Notes under the pieces: model-generated
What the model was told of the DNA's origin: nothing
Database searches by the model: none
What the model saw: only the letters and a program-made list of their open reading frames with translations
Shown here: piece after piece, positions 1 through 11,898 of the stretch
Position numbering within the stretch: the stretch's first letter is position 1
Layout of the letters: each line of letters begins with the position of its first letter
Translations under genes and position numbers: made by a program
NCBI GenBank assembly: GCA_033002965.1
Contig: JAURVB010013977.1
Location: forward strand, 1-64,000
DNA length: 64,000 nucleotides
Source of the DNA: Piper betle
Taxonomy: Eukaryota > Streptophyta > Magnoliopsida > Piperales > Piperaceae
Direction of reading: 5' to 3'

Positions 1-278
1 GGGTGTGCGGATCATAGCTTGGATGTAAAGACCCGGAAAAAAAAATTTTTAGCTGGCTAAGTATGAATTACCCAGTTAAATTGAAAAGTAATTTCTAATC
101 GGACGATTCTAGTTAAATCAGTCGAGTAGAACACATTAATTAAGTGAACCATACCATTTAAGAGGTTGAGTGAAAAGGTTAAGTGAACCGTGTTAATTAC
201 CCAATTACCCGGTTAAAGGAATTATGATGAAAGGGTGCTTCCACAAACCCTAGCCGTCATTTATTCTTTAAAAAAGGA

Positions 279-502
279 GAAGGGGTCGTTGAACCTAGGA
301 AATACCAATGGATGATGGGGTGTGAGAATTTAATGAAGGGGTCGTTGAACCTAGGAAATACCAATGGATGATGGGGTGTGAGAATTTAATGAAGGGGTCG
401 TTGAACCTAGGAAATACCAATGGATGATGGGGTGTGAGAATTTAATGAAGGGGTCATTGAACCTAGGAAATACCAATGGATGATGGGGTATGAGAATTTA
501 AT
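279..502 (+). repeat. 56-bp tandem repeat, 4 units, in LTR A'
   Basis: Four near-identical 56-bp units start at about 279, 335, 391 and 447; each contains AAGGGGTCGTTGAACCTAGG. The same array with about two and a half units is in the LTR at 45885-46020. The LTR-A copies at 9474 and 49475 lack it, so it marks the A' subfamily. Confidence 0.9.
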
Positions 503-543
503 GGAGGGAATGGTTGAAGTGTATATATATGCAGGAGGAGGGA

Positions 544-643
544 GTATTTCATCCCTCATCTCCGTCCCAGGCGACCTCCCCATTACTGTGTGAGTATTTC
601 ATCCCTCATCTCCGTCCCAGGCGACCTCCCCATTACTGTATTA
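544..643 (+). repeat. 50-bp tandem duplication in LTR A'
   Basis: Two 50-bp units (544-593 and 594-643) differ only near their ends; each contains TTTCATCCCTCATCTCCGTC. The related LTR at 46060-46130 has one full unit and the start of a second. Confidence 0.85.
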
Positions 644-837
644 GGGTTCACGGATCACAGTCAGACGTAATCACAAATCAGGTACGTATAATAGGTAGAA
701 CATCGTATTTTCCTTGTTGGTAGACTAGGTCGGCCTGAGCCCAGATTCGACCACCATGCACGAAGTGCAACCGGGGTTAATGAATTGACTCAGTCCGACA
801 CTGGGTCGTGTTATGTGTGTGAATCATGTAATGCATC

Positions 838-1375
838 GATATTGTTTTGGAGTAGTGATAGCCGCCCCATAAAAAGGCTACGGCCGGGGTGAGTGAGGCA
901 CAGCGATTCCTCCATCGCACTAGAGTGCAGTGATTGCCGCCCCATAAAAAGGCTACGGCCGGGGTGTGTGAGGCACTGGCACTGAGTGCAGTGATAGCCG
1001 CCCCATAAAAAGGCTACGGCCGGGGTGTGTGAGGCACTGGCACTAGAGTTGGCAGTGAGAGCTTCCCCACAAACGGGGCATAGCGATCACCTGAGTGCAG
1101 TGATAGCCGCTCCACAAAAAGGCTACGGCCGGGGTGTGCAAGGCATTGGCACTGGAGTGCAGTGATAGCCTCCCCATAAAAAGGCTACGGCCGGGGTGTG
1201 CGAGGCACTGGCACTAGAATTGGTAGTGAGAGCTTCCCCACAAACGGGGCATAGCAATCACCCGAGTGCAGTGATAGCTACCCCACAAAAAGGCTACGGC
1301 CGGGGTGTGCGAGGCACTGGCACTGGAGACGGTAGTGGTAGCCTCCCCATAAAAAGGCTACGGCCGGGGTGTGCG
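838..1375 (+). repeat. GC-rich repeated modules in LTR A' (probable U3 enhancer-like array)
   Basis: Two alternating modules recur. One contains AAAAAGGCTACGGCCGGGGT and occurs about six times; the other contains CTTCCCCACAAACGGGGC and occurs twice. Both can fold (CCCC with GGGG). The same modules in other numbers and orders lie at 11045-11510, 46680-47080 and 51300-51575. Position upstream of the conserved 3' part suggests a U3 array, but no promoter activity can be shown from sequence. Confidence 0.7.
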
Positions 1376-1765
1376 GATCACAGCGGACACCTCCTCCGCA
1401 TTGTTTTGGAGTATAGCGGAATCGCTCCACCGCATATTAAAATAAACATAAGGAAATAGTGGAATGTACTTGTTTTGTTTTATCTATTATACTACTTAGT
1501 GTTGTAATCACTAATGCGGAATTGCCTCCGCAGGTGTGCAGATACAAGATTAGGTGATTGACATCCAGAGTATGGAGCAAAATAAATATGAGGACTCCTT
1601 TTCTTTTAAATTGAGAAATAAGTGTGGCTGCTGGGAAACGGTCCAAGACTGTGGGATGTTTATGTATGTTATTATTTATAAAAAATGTTTGACATAATTA
1701 CTTACTTTTGAGTAACAACTAGCCAGTTAGGCCCACAATATCGTGAAAAATGGCGGGTCGTTACA

Positions 1766-2153
1766 GCGGATACATCCTCCGCATTGTTTTGGAGTATAGC
1801 AGAATCGCTCCATCGCATATTAAAATAAACTTAAGGAAATAGTGGAATGTACTTGTTTTGTTTTATCTATTATACTACTTAGTGTTGTAATCACTAACGC
1901 GGAATTGCCTCTGCAGGTGTGCAGATACGAGATTAGGTGATTGACAAACAAAGCATGGAGCAAATTAAATATGAGGACTCCTTTCTTTTTTTTACTATTT
2001 GAGAAATAAGTGTGGCTACTGGGAAACGGTCCAAGACTGTGGGATCTTTATATATGTTTTTGCTTACAAAAATGTTAGACATATTTGCTTAAATTTTGAG
2101 TAACACCTTGCTATCTAGGCCCACAATGCTGTGGCAAATGGGGGGTCGTTACA
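1766..2153 (+). mobile_element. 3' end of an older family-A LTR (continues from 1-23)
   Basis: This is a second copy of the LTR-A 3' section, running from a GCGGATACxTCCTCCGC stretch to GGGGGTCGTTACA. It is the continuation of bases 1-23, split by the LTR at 24-1765. The 5' part lies outside the window. No coding potential is evident; short open frames here are chance. Confidence 0.65.
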
Positions 2154-5100
2154 ATTTTATTAACAAAATGGCTAGTAAACACTACACCATGGACTTTGGT
2201 GCATCCCTCCTAAGCAAGGGCCACAGTCTATGCTCTATGCCACTGTTTTGATAGTACATGTGATCACTTGTGGTTCACAATGTGGGTTTTGTGGATCACT
2301 ACTTGTAAAACCTCAACTTCAGGTAAGGGTTTTACTAGATTGTAGTTTGCCCGATTCGGCTCAGTCTTATTTGGTTCAATTGAGCTTGAGCCAGAATAAT
2401 TTTGAAAATATGTGTATAAGGCCCAGATGACCATACGACCATATGTAGGCCCCACTAGGACACAAGTTGTTGGGTGTTCAGATCATGCCATGTAGCAAGA
2501 TCTGAGCTGTCCATGTTAACCCTAGTTTTCTCCCATTTATATTTCAAACATTTCCATTGATTTTCAAAGTTACAGCCTAGCACCGTCACAACTTTGGCCC
2601 GCCTCCGGCTAGACCATGCCCCTCCTCCAATGAGACCCCACCCCTCCTAAGGCCACTGAATTGGTACAGCCGTGACCACATCTAGACCAGCTATCCGCCC
2701 TTACCCACGATCGCCACCAGCGCCACAGCAGTTGCCACCGGCGATGGCATTTTTGCTGTCACTTTTTGCCGTTGCCGCCACCCTTTCTGGCCATTTTTCG
2801 ATGCCAGCAACTGTCCTCTTGTGAAGCTGACTACCCCAAAAACTTCATCTTGTTGAGATCTTCATTTTAAGACCACCCATGACCACCGCCATGGCCAGGA
2901 ACGCCATCGGTGACATCACTAGACCCGGCAGTAACACCGTTTCTTTCAGGTCATTTTCTAGCTAGCCAGTATCTGAACTCCGCCAATCGTCACCACAACA
3001 CCTCTGCGTTGACACGCCCTATCGATACTGACCGGCAGCGAGCCCATCCACGTTGCCGTCCCAATTTTCCTCTGACCGGCACCACTGCCCCTTGTTGAGC
3101 CCGTTTACGCCCGCGTCCGCCTACTTGATCTTGTTCACCAGCCCGACAACCCATGTTTGAGTTCGCCATTCTAGTTCAGGTCCTCGCAGCCAACCCAACC
3201 AGTTTTCTAGTTAACCTAGACCAGGTTGGTTCAGCCCATTTAGTTCGGTCTAGTTCATCTCGGTTAGTTCCAGTTCAGCTCATTTTTGGACCGTTTTCGT
3301 GCGTTCTTATACCATTTTTGGTAATTCAAAAACCTCTATATTAGTTGTGATGCATATTCACATGATTTAGCATGATTGGATGTGATGGTTATTTTTCTTT
3401 ATTTATAGTTTTATTTATTTATTCCTTATTATTTATTTGTTTTTATTTATATATTTATCATATATGATAAATGTTTACATGATTATTTGTTTTTATTAAT
3501 ATTATATTTACCACTTCATATTAGTCATATTATGTTTTCTAAAATATATATATATGTGTTTATTTATTTATTTATTTTTTCGTTATGTGTATGTTATTAT
3601 TTATTTGTATTTAATTATTTATTCTTGTACTGTATGACAATGATATTCTTAACATTCATGATTAACGATTATTACCTTTTCTTTGTTTATTTATTTATGG
3701 AATTATCTATATTTATTTATTTATATGTTTACTAACACGAGTATATGTTGATATTACTCCTGTCTACTCGTATATTTATATAGTATAATTATATTATTAT
3801 TTTATAATTAGAGTATTGTTTATGTTTATGTTTTTATTATTTTTTTAATTATTTATGAGTGTATTTTTTGATTTATTTTATTTATTGATTATTTATTATT
3901 ATTATGTGTCGAATGCTACATGCTTAGTTATAGGTTTGTTGGCAATATTTTCTTCATTACAATGTATTTATGATATGAGCACACACCACGAGCATGTATC
4001 ATATAGAGATATTAGTATCCTCGGAGTCCGAGCTCACAGTAGATGTGTAAATACACTTGGAGCTTAGACCACAGGTTCATAGGACTCTCCCTATCTGCTT
4101 GACTCCCTAGATGTAGAGTTTTATCGTGTTTTAGACGTAGGATGACATCGGTGGTGTTTTATCAGATTTCTGTGATGTTGGGCCATTTGGCTGTGTTTTC
4201 TAAATATGTTTAATAAAACTACGACGATGATATCCCTTGTTAGTTTTTGAATTGAAGCTCCAGAAATATATTATATAAGCATGTGCATTTTATCGATTTC
4301 ACAATAAGATAGTGAGCAGTATGGAGATATGTATGGACCGCACTAGTACTCCTTCAAACCCTGAGGTAGTGCGGTGTATAAGGGCACTGCATAATGCTAG
4401 CATATTTCTGAAACTTGTGGCACTAATTTAAATGTTCCTTTTGCCACTCTAGTACTGTGGCGGGTGAAATATGGAAGATGTGAGGGCATAAGCATTGTAA
4501 GTATGAATATGAACATCAACAGTGCATGCAAGTCAGCACTTGCTTAAGTATGTTTGCTTATCACCGAGTGTGAGGCAATTTTGCAGTTTCATAAATTTTC
4601 GTAGGTAATGGTATACTCATTTGCCAAATTGTATTAGTTATTTTTCGGACCAATAACACTTGTTATTGACATTTTTTATATAATATATGTAGGTCTCGCA
4701 AATCCCGAGTCGGCTTTGGTGGACGGAATGATCGAAGACCGTGGAAAAAAAATTTTTATATATTCGACTCGAGCAGGGAATGATCAAACGTTTGAGAATT
4801 AATATTAATTATATTATATTCTCTACCCGGTTAAATATTCTATTATTTACCCAGTTACCTAGTTAAAGGAATTAAATATGGGTGTTAGTGTGTTTCCACA
4901 AACCCTAGTCGTCATCCACCCTAGCCTTCATTCGCATTCTCTTCTCCTCTTCCTTGTCGGCGTGTCTTCTTCCTTGCTTAGGTATTCTTCCTATCTCACT
5001 CTTCTTAATTTTCTTGCATGCATATTTTAATTTGATAATAAGTTTTATAATCGTGAGGATTAAAGTTAAAAATCAACAAGAAAGAAAAGAACTAAACTAA

Positions 5101-5807
5101 ACTTGAAAACTGAAATCCCGTCCATGGCTGACGGGTGCAAATGGTTGGCGATATGGGCAACTGTAAACAAGTTTGCAAGGCTTCCCCTCACACCCCTGAC
5201 GACCCCTCTGGTTGCTGGGTCGAAGGGATGGCTCGCCATGTCCCTGGTTTCCAATAGGTGGCGGAATTGCAGCGGTGGATGGGCGGAGTTGCAAGGGTGA
5301 TGGAATGGCGACATTCTGCTGCAATAGGTGCTGTAATTGATGTTCAAAGGGGTAGACACCGGTTGTGCTTCGCCGATAGCATAATGGGTTCCTTCACAGC
5401 AGTTCAGGCCGCCGGAACAGTCCATAACGGACGACCTTCTCGCCGGAATTCATGGCAGCGACGTGCAGAAGTGGGGAGGACGACCATACTCCATGCAACG
5501 TCCAAAGGTGGCTGATCCTTACTGTTTTGAGGCCGGCCTGAGGTCGTGGAACATATGAATTGGAGCAAGGTGCAAGAAAGGAGGGGTCTTGAGGCTGGGA
5601 GAAGAAGAACAGGCCAGGAGTTGGGCGCCATGGTGCAGCACATGGTCGTCTTGGTTAACTGCTGTAAAACACGCACTTTAGGCTTCCAATTGGTTGGTGG
5701 AGAAGGTTGAAGTTGAGGGAGGACGTGATTCTGGGTTTGAGTGCCAAGAAAAGGGGCGGAGAAGAAGGGCGTGGTCTGGTTTTGGGTGCAGAGAAGAGTG
5801 GCGACGG

Positions 5808-5850
5808 GAAGAAGAAGAAGAAGAAGAAGGAGGAGGAGGAGGAGGAGAAG
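5808..5850 (+). repeat. (GAA)n/(GGA)n microsatellite
   Basis: An uninterrupted purine run of GAA then GGA triplets inside LTR C. It creates a spurious Leu/Phe/Ser-rich open frame on the minus strand. Confidence 0.95.
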
Positions 5851-6826
5851 GGTGGCAGTTTTGTAAATATGGGTTGACTCGATACCAACTCGAGTTAAAA
5901 ATAATACGAACACGTAATAAATCTTTAAAGATAATTATTTTAATTGGTTAGGGTAAAGTTACTAAACTAATTAGTTATTGGACGAAGTCGACATGGACAT
6001 AAGTAATAAAAAATACGGTAATGAGAAACTGTCGATAATTAATCGGCGTAATAAAAACGATTAAATTAAATCGGACGGTTATAAGTGATTAATAAATAAA
6101 GATGTTACCTTTACCATATTAAATTTAATATTAGGTAAAATAAAGTGATTATTTTAATAACGAGTCAGTAATGTAGAAAATGAGTTATTAAACTATAGTC
6201 GGGTAGCAATCACTCGCGTCGAACCTAAATAGCATAATGGAAATAAATAAAGTTCGAAACTTTATAGAGTCAAATAATTTAAAATAATTGTATTAATAAT
6301 ATTTATAAATTAAAATAATACAAATTATTTTAAATAATTTAATTGAACAACTTAATTAATTAAATTGCTGTAAGTAATAGTAGCGATTAAAAAATTATAA
6401 CCAAAGGAAAATATACTAATAATAGTAATTAAATATTTGGGTATAAGTTGATAATTATTTTATTATTTGTTAGGTGTTAATTATGATCTAGATTATTAAT
6501 GTAAAGTAGGATTTAAATGATTATGTCACATGAATAGTGTAATTTTAATATTGTTGAAATTTATATTAGTCATTTAGTTGCATGCATTTCTACTCGAATA
6601 AAATTATACTTATGTATAATTTTATATCCTCATTCAGATTAGGATCATTGGTCGCAGCTGCAAGTTCGAAATATCGAGGTCCGTATAATTATTTAAAATT
6701 TTGTATTTTCCCTTGTGGATACCCTAGTGAGCCTGAGCCCAGATTCGACCACCATGCACCGAGTGCAACCGGGGTCAAAGAATTGACTCAGTCTGACACG
6801 GGCTATGCCCTTCATAATCAAGTAAT

Positions 6827-7530
6827 GGACATGATGGACTGACCCATCAGCCAATAAATTGGACATGGCGGATTGGACTCGCCAGCCAATTACGGACATG
6901 GTGGATTGGCCCCACCAACCGATAACAGACATGGCAGATTGGACTCGCCAGCCGGTAATGGACATGATGGACTGACCCATCAGCTAATAAATTGGACATG
7001 ACGGATTGGACTCGACAGCCAATTACGGAGATGGTGGATTGGACCCACTAGCCGATAACGGACATGGCGGATTGGACTCGCCAGCCGGTAATGGACATGA
7101 TGGACTGACCCATCAGCCAATAAATTGGACATGGCGGATTGGACTCGCCAGCCAATTACGGACATGGTGGATTGGACCCACCAGCTGATAACGGACATGG
7201 CAGATTGGACTCGCCAGTCGGTAATGGACATGATGGACTGACCCATCAGCTAATAAATTGGACATGGCGGATTGGACTCGCCAGCCAATTACAGACATGG
7301 TGGACTGACCCATCAGCCAATAGATGGACATGGTGGACTGACCCATCAGCCAACTAATGGACATGGTGGATTGGACTCACCAGCCGATAACGGACATGGC
7401 GGATTGGAATTGCCAGCCGGTAATGTACATGATGGACTGACCCATCACCCAATAGGTGGACATGGTGGACTGACCCATCACCAACTAATGGACATGGTGG
7501 ACTGAACCATCAGCTAATAAATGGTCATGT
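6827..7530 (+). repeat. 33/34-bp minisatellite with a 133-bp higher-order repeat; each unit is a hairpin
   Basis: About 21 monomers of 33-34 bp, each beginning GGACATG. The first twelve form a strict four-monomer order (A, B, C, D) repeated with a 133-bp period; A monomers start at 6827, 6960, 7093 and 7226. After about 7290 the order breaks down. Each monomer has an inverted repeat: TGATGG/CCATCA in A, TGGCG/CGCCA in B and D, TGGTGG/CCACCA in C. The array sits between the conserved LTR core and 3' part, the slot the GC-rich modules occupy in LTR A. The Met-Ser-Val-Ile-Gly-Trp-like open frames on the minus strand are artefacts of the repeat. Confidence 0.93.
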
Positions 7531-9473
7531 TGGAATGGTCACAAGTGCCAATATTATATATAATGATAGGGAGTTTATGGACTTGTTTTATTTAATTATA
7601 CGGCTTAGTGGTTAATCACTAACGCGGAATTGCCTCCGCAGGTTAGCAGCTAGACCTAAAGACTAAGAGATGACAGGGTAGTTTTTCTACCAACGCAGGT
7701 GGTGAACGGTTAATAAGCGGACTTCTCTTTTTACTTTTCTTGTGTTATAAATGTGGCTATGGGAAATGATCCAAGACTGTGGGATAATTTACTTCATACA
7801 TTGTCATTTGAAAAATAAGTTCTTTTGAGTTAGAAATGCTAGACTTATTTGCCTTCATATTATACATGTAACCTTTTAAGTAACACCCGGTCCGGTTAGG
7901 ACTGGTTGTTATAGGGTTGGTTTTTGCTAAATTTTGAGTAACACCTAGCTAGCAAGGCCCACAATATCGTGAAAAATGGGGGTCGTTACACGGACAAATA
8001 AATACTACACAAACTTGAGCTCAACACGTTTATTTGTTTTCTTACTTTTACTTATACTTGACATTTTTTCATGCCAAGAAGGTTGTTTCGGTCTATTTCA
8101 TCGATTGAGTCATATCGACTGACAAATTTAAACATGACTTAACTCAATCGTAAATATTCTGATTCAGTTCTTAGGTGAACCGAAATCGGGTGTTACACTA
8201 CCACATCTCCCTAAGGGTTTAGATGTAGAAAATTACATAGCACCAAGGTAGATAGTTTTTAGCTTAGGTGAGGTCCCTATGTTCCTAACCTATACACATG
8301 TACACCAGCAAGCCTATGGCTAGTTTTACATGATGTTTTTACATCTTGTCTTTCACTCTAGTCCACGGTTAACCAAGATTGACACATATTGGATTTTTAT
8401 CCTAGTTTTCAAGTCTCTTGCCAGGGCTTACTAGTTGGTCACATGGGCGACTAACTTAGATATTCTTTCAGCTTTTTAGTTATTTTAACAAGGCTAACAA
8501 ATTAGTCGCATGGGTAACTTAGATAAATTTCACCATGTTTTCTCCAACCTCAGGCAAAAAATACAAACCTAATAAGTTAGTAACAAGGGTAGATTTGACT
8601 AAGTGCTACCCCATTTTGATCGTTTAGGCACAAGGGTAGATTACTAAGAGCTAGACCAGTTTGATCGTTCATGTCATTTATATTTATGATATTAGGTATG
8701 TTATCTTGTAGAATCAAGCACGATTATGATTTTGTTCATGGCCAGTTTTATCAACCGGTTTGCTATCAAGATTATCGGTTGAGTTTTATGTTTTCTTCAT
8801 GCCTTCCAAGGTTCGTATTGAGCACAGTGCCCATGTATTTCAGTAAGTTAACCTACTAAGGCTTACAAAAAAGTCACATGAGTAGGTATTAATCAGTTAA
8901 TTAGTTATAAGTTTCTGATTCTTTTCAATTATCATGTCATATTCAATTATGAGTACATTTTATCAGTCTACTCAATTATGTTTGGTGCTATGTTAAAGTT
9001 CAGTTAGTGCAAGTAATGATCAATTTTTTATTCGGTTTTTTGTTGTGTTCAATCGATTGTAATTTAGTCTTATTTTCTTAATATTGTTTAGTACATATGT
9101 AAGTGCACTCATCATTGGTTTTAATTACTGAGTAGATAAAGTATACCTTTGTATGCAGGTATAGAGGCCTTCAGAGTAACGAGATGGAGAAACTCAGCAC
9201 TTTGGATTTTATTTTACTTTATTGCTTAATTTGCATATTAGAACAATAGTATTAGTAGACTTTTTGCTAAGATGGTACTTGGAGAGATATATTTCTTTTA
9301 TTTTGGACATATTTGGTTATACATGGTGACTAAATGAAACGATCAGTTTTAATAATATTATTTTACACTGCCTCATGCTTTAACATTTTAATTTATGTTA
9401 TGATAAGCAAGTACAAAATATCTTTAAAAAGAACCACATCAGGGCTATAATGTAAGGCATTCTAAGTACTTCT

Positions 9474-11898
9474 TGTAAAACCCCAATTTTGGGTTAGGGT
9501 TTTACTTGTAGATACCAAGTTTGGCCCAATCTCAGGTCAATTTGAGCGAGCTTGAGCCAGAACAATTTTAAGAATATAAGTATGAGGCCTAGATGGCCAT
9601 ATGAGCACGTTATAAAGGTTGAGTAATTTTCTTTCCTTTCTTTTTCTTTTATTGCATGCATACACATGTTGCATAAATCATAAACAAGATAAACATAAGA
9701 ATTAAATGAGAAATCAACAAGGGAAGAAGAAAACCAAGAGGACGTCCTGCTGTTTTCCAGCAGCAACCACGCCATGTTTCCTTTCATGGTGCAGGGTTGA
9801 CGTGCTGGAGGTGGGAATTGCTCCTGACGGTGATGCTGGCCGGATGCAGTCACCTTGGAGGGCCAAAACAGACCGTCAAGGAGGTACGGAGGTCTGAAAT
9901 CCGAGGGGAGAACAGGTCGGTGTTGCCAGGGGTGGTGTTGCTGGCCAGACGTGGATCTGCCATGGAAAGTGCAGACTGGTTGTCACTTTGGGTGGTGCTG
10001 GTCATCACCTTGATGGGGCAGGAAATGGTCGCCATGGCTGCTGGTCGGCCACCATTAATGGTGAAATTAAGGTCCCCATATAGGGTGTAGTCCAAGTTTC
10101 ATGAGATAGCAACGGATAAAGATTGGATCTTTGGGGTTTTTCCAATCGGATCAGTGGGGTAGATAGAAGATGGGGTCCAAAATTGGGTGAAAGTAAAAGA
10201 AGACATGCTGGTCAGGTACTGTTTATGTGGCCAACTAGAGTAGCCATCATGGGTCTGGTCGGGTGCTGTTTATGTGGCCGACTAGGGTCGATGCCATGGG
10301 TCATGGGCTGATTATGAGACCGACATGGAGTCACCATGGTCAGGTCAGGGTTGCTGATTGGGTGGCCGGAATGGGGTCGCCAAGGACTGGTTGAGGGTTA
10401 CCATGTGGTGGCCAAGTTGGAGATGCCATGGCAGCAAATGGAGGCCGCCACATTACTGGTTGGTCGCCATGCATGATGAAAATACCGGCTTTCACCGGTT
10501 GACTACAATAAAGCTGGGAGCTTTGGGGTCGTTAAATGAATTGTTAAAGTAAAATGGAAACCAAGTAAATATGGGAGAACTAGATGCGCTTGAGGTAGAA
10601 TATAAAGTATGGGACATGTTAATAATTAAATTATCAATTAGATAATGGGGATTTGGATGGGGATAATTAATAATTAATTATCATTAGAATTGCTGAAAAT
10701 TTAATAAGAAATGAAGACTAACATGAACTAATTACATCATTTAAAATTGATAGTATATTAGTCATGTAAGTTGCATGAAGTTCATGCAAAATAAAATTAT
10801 ACTAATGTATAATTTTATGCCCTCATTAATAATTTTAGGGTTCACAGGTCACAGTCAGATGAAATCACAAGTCATGTACGTATAATAAGTAGAACATCGT
10901 ATTTTCGTTGTTGGTAGCCTTAGTCGGCCTGAGCCAAGATTCGACTACCATGCACCGAGTGCAACAGGGATCAAATAATTGACTCGGTCCGACACTGGGT
11001 CGTATTATGTTCATAAAGTTTGTAATGCAATAACATTGTTTTGGAGTAGTGATAGCCGCCCCATAAAAAGGCTACGGCCGGGGTGAGCAAGGCACAACGA
11101 TTACTCCATCACACTGGAGTGCAGTGATAGCCTCCCCATAAAAAGGCTACGGCCGGGGTGTGTGAGGCACTGGCACTAGAATTTGTAGTGAGAGCTTCCC
11201 CACAAATGGGGCGTAGCAATCACCTGAGTGCAGTGATAGCCTCCCCATAAAAAGGCTACGGCCGGGGTGTGCAAGGCACTGGCACTAGAGTGCAGTGATA
11301 ACCTCCCCATAAAAAGGCTACGGCCAGGGTGTGCGAGGCACTGGCACTAGAATTGGTAGTGAGAGCTTCCCCACAAACGAGGTGTAGCAATCACCTGAGT
11401 GCAGTGATAGCTTCCCCAGAAAAATGCTACGGCCGAGGAGTGCGAGGCACTGGCACTGGAGACGGTATTGGTAGCCTCCCCACAAAAGGGCTACGGCCGG
11501 GGTGTGCGGATCACAGCGATACCTCCTCCGCATTGTTTTGGAGTATAGCAGAATCCCACCACCGCATATTAAAAGAAACATAAGGAAATAGTGGAATTTA
11601 CTTGATTTGTTTTATCTATTATACTACTTAGTGTTGTAAGCACTAACGCGGAATTGCCTCCGCAAGTGTGCAGATACGAAATTAGGTGATTGACAACCAG
11701 GGCCTGGAGCAAAATAAACATGTGGGCTCCTTTTTATTTATTTATTTGAGAAATAAGTGTGGCTACTGGGAAACGGTCTAAGACTGTGGGATCTTTATAT
11801 ATGTTTTTGTTAAAAAAATGTTAGACATATTTGCTTAATTGTGAGTAACACCTGGCCAGTTAGGCCCACAATGTTGTGACAAATGGCAGGTCGTTATA
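9474..11898 (+). mobile_element. Chimeric LTR: family-B head joined to family-A body
   Basis: 9474-9614 (TGTAAAACCCCAATTTTGGG...) matches the start of LTR B at 2304-2450. From about 9615 the sequence matches LTR A at 49860-51965 to the end (GGTCGTTATA, a decayed GGTCGTTACA). The GC-rich stretch 9780-10500 and the array 11045-11510 are A-type. No 5-bp TSD is visible (CTTCT against GATTG). Open frames in 9700-10550 match the non-coding body of another LTR and are not genes. Confidence 0.7.

Larger units (their letters stand above)
24..1765 (+). mobile_element. Solo LTR, family A' (Ty3/gypsy-type), nested in an older A LTR
   Basis: A 1742-bp LTR starts TGTAAAGACCC and ends GGGTCGTTACA, the TG...CA pattern shared by most long LTRs here. 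It carries no gene. From 5' to 3' it holds an AT-rich head, a 56-bp tandem array (279-502), a 50-bp duplication (544-643), the conserved core around 727-800, a block of GC-rich units (838-1375) and a conserved 3' part. It closely resembles the LTR at 45745-47471. The flanks belong to another A LTR: bases 1-23 match the stretch just before the 3' part, and 1766 onward continues it. The right TSD reads GCGGA; the left reads TTGGA and looks altered. Nesting therefore explains the apparent doubling of the LTR 3' end. Confidence 0.75.
4729..7990 (+). mobile_element. Solo LTR, family C (about 3.26 kb), nested in LTR B
   Basis: It starts TGATCGAAGACCGTGG (compare TGTACAGATTGTG at 20426) and ends GGGGGTCGTTACA. 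Flanks CGGAA (4724-4728) and CGGAC (7991-7995) form a near-perfect TSD, and the B sequence rejoins across it as at 14190-14230. Inside are a pyrimidine-rich leader (about 4900-5000), a G/A-rich microsatellite, the conserved core (about 6728-6800), the 33-bp hairpin minisatellite (6827-7530) and the conserved 3' part. The last 150 bp contain two successive 3'-end motifs, a C-type followed by an A-type, so the 3' end looks recombinant. Open frames here are low-complexity artefacts. Confidence 0.75.
2304..8197 (+). mobile_element. Solo LTR, family B, split by nested LTR C (B parts: 2304-4728 and 7996-8197)
   Basis: The LTR starts TGTAAAACCTCAAC and ends CGGGTGTTACA. Flanks are CTACT (2299-2303) and CTACC (8198-8202), a 5-bp target duplication with one difference. 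After removal of the insert the LTR is about 2.6 kb. It has a GC-rich part (about 2580-3130), a very AT-rich TTTATT low-complexity part (about 3360-3960) and a 3' section matching 13490-14446, which is followed there by an initiator-Met PBS. This places it with chromovirus-type Ty3/gypsy. It is non-coding. Confidence 0.75.
2154..9473 (+). mobile_element. Family-E LTR copy, split by nested LTR B (E parts: 2154-2303 and 8203-9473)
   Basis: The two outer pieces join into one sequence that matches the reverse complement of 31553-32249 plus 53912-54240. That second copy lacks the B insertion and so shows the empty site: its CACTAC corresponds to the junction here. The piece 8203-9473 is non-coding LTR sequence ending about where the next LTR starts at 9474. 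The true E ends are not visible in this copy, since an A LTR abuts at 2153 and a B-headed LTR at 9474. Confidence 0.65.

Noticed and set aside
1382..2153. Tandem duplication of an LTR 3' end
   Set aside because: The flanks of 24-1765 are the two halves of another A-type LTR, so nesting explains it better than duplication.
5404..5951. 169-codon and overlapping frames with poly-Leu, poly-Phe or poly-Glu
   Set aside because: Created by the (GAA)n/(GGA)n microsatellite in LTR C.
6693..7505. Repetitive frames on both strands over the minisatellite, possible repeat protein
   Set aside because: Open in several frames at once because the unit is near a multiple of three; no start context or domain, inside an LTR.
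6827..7530. CRISPR array
   Set aside because: Units are contiguous without unique spacers, in a plant LTR; it is a minisatellite.
9494..10552. Cluster of 60-119 codon frames as a gene
   Set aside because: Same sequence lies inside the solo LTR at 49475-51965 with frames broken differently; non-coding LTR body.
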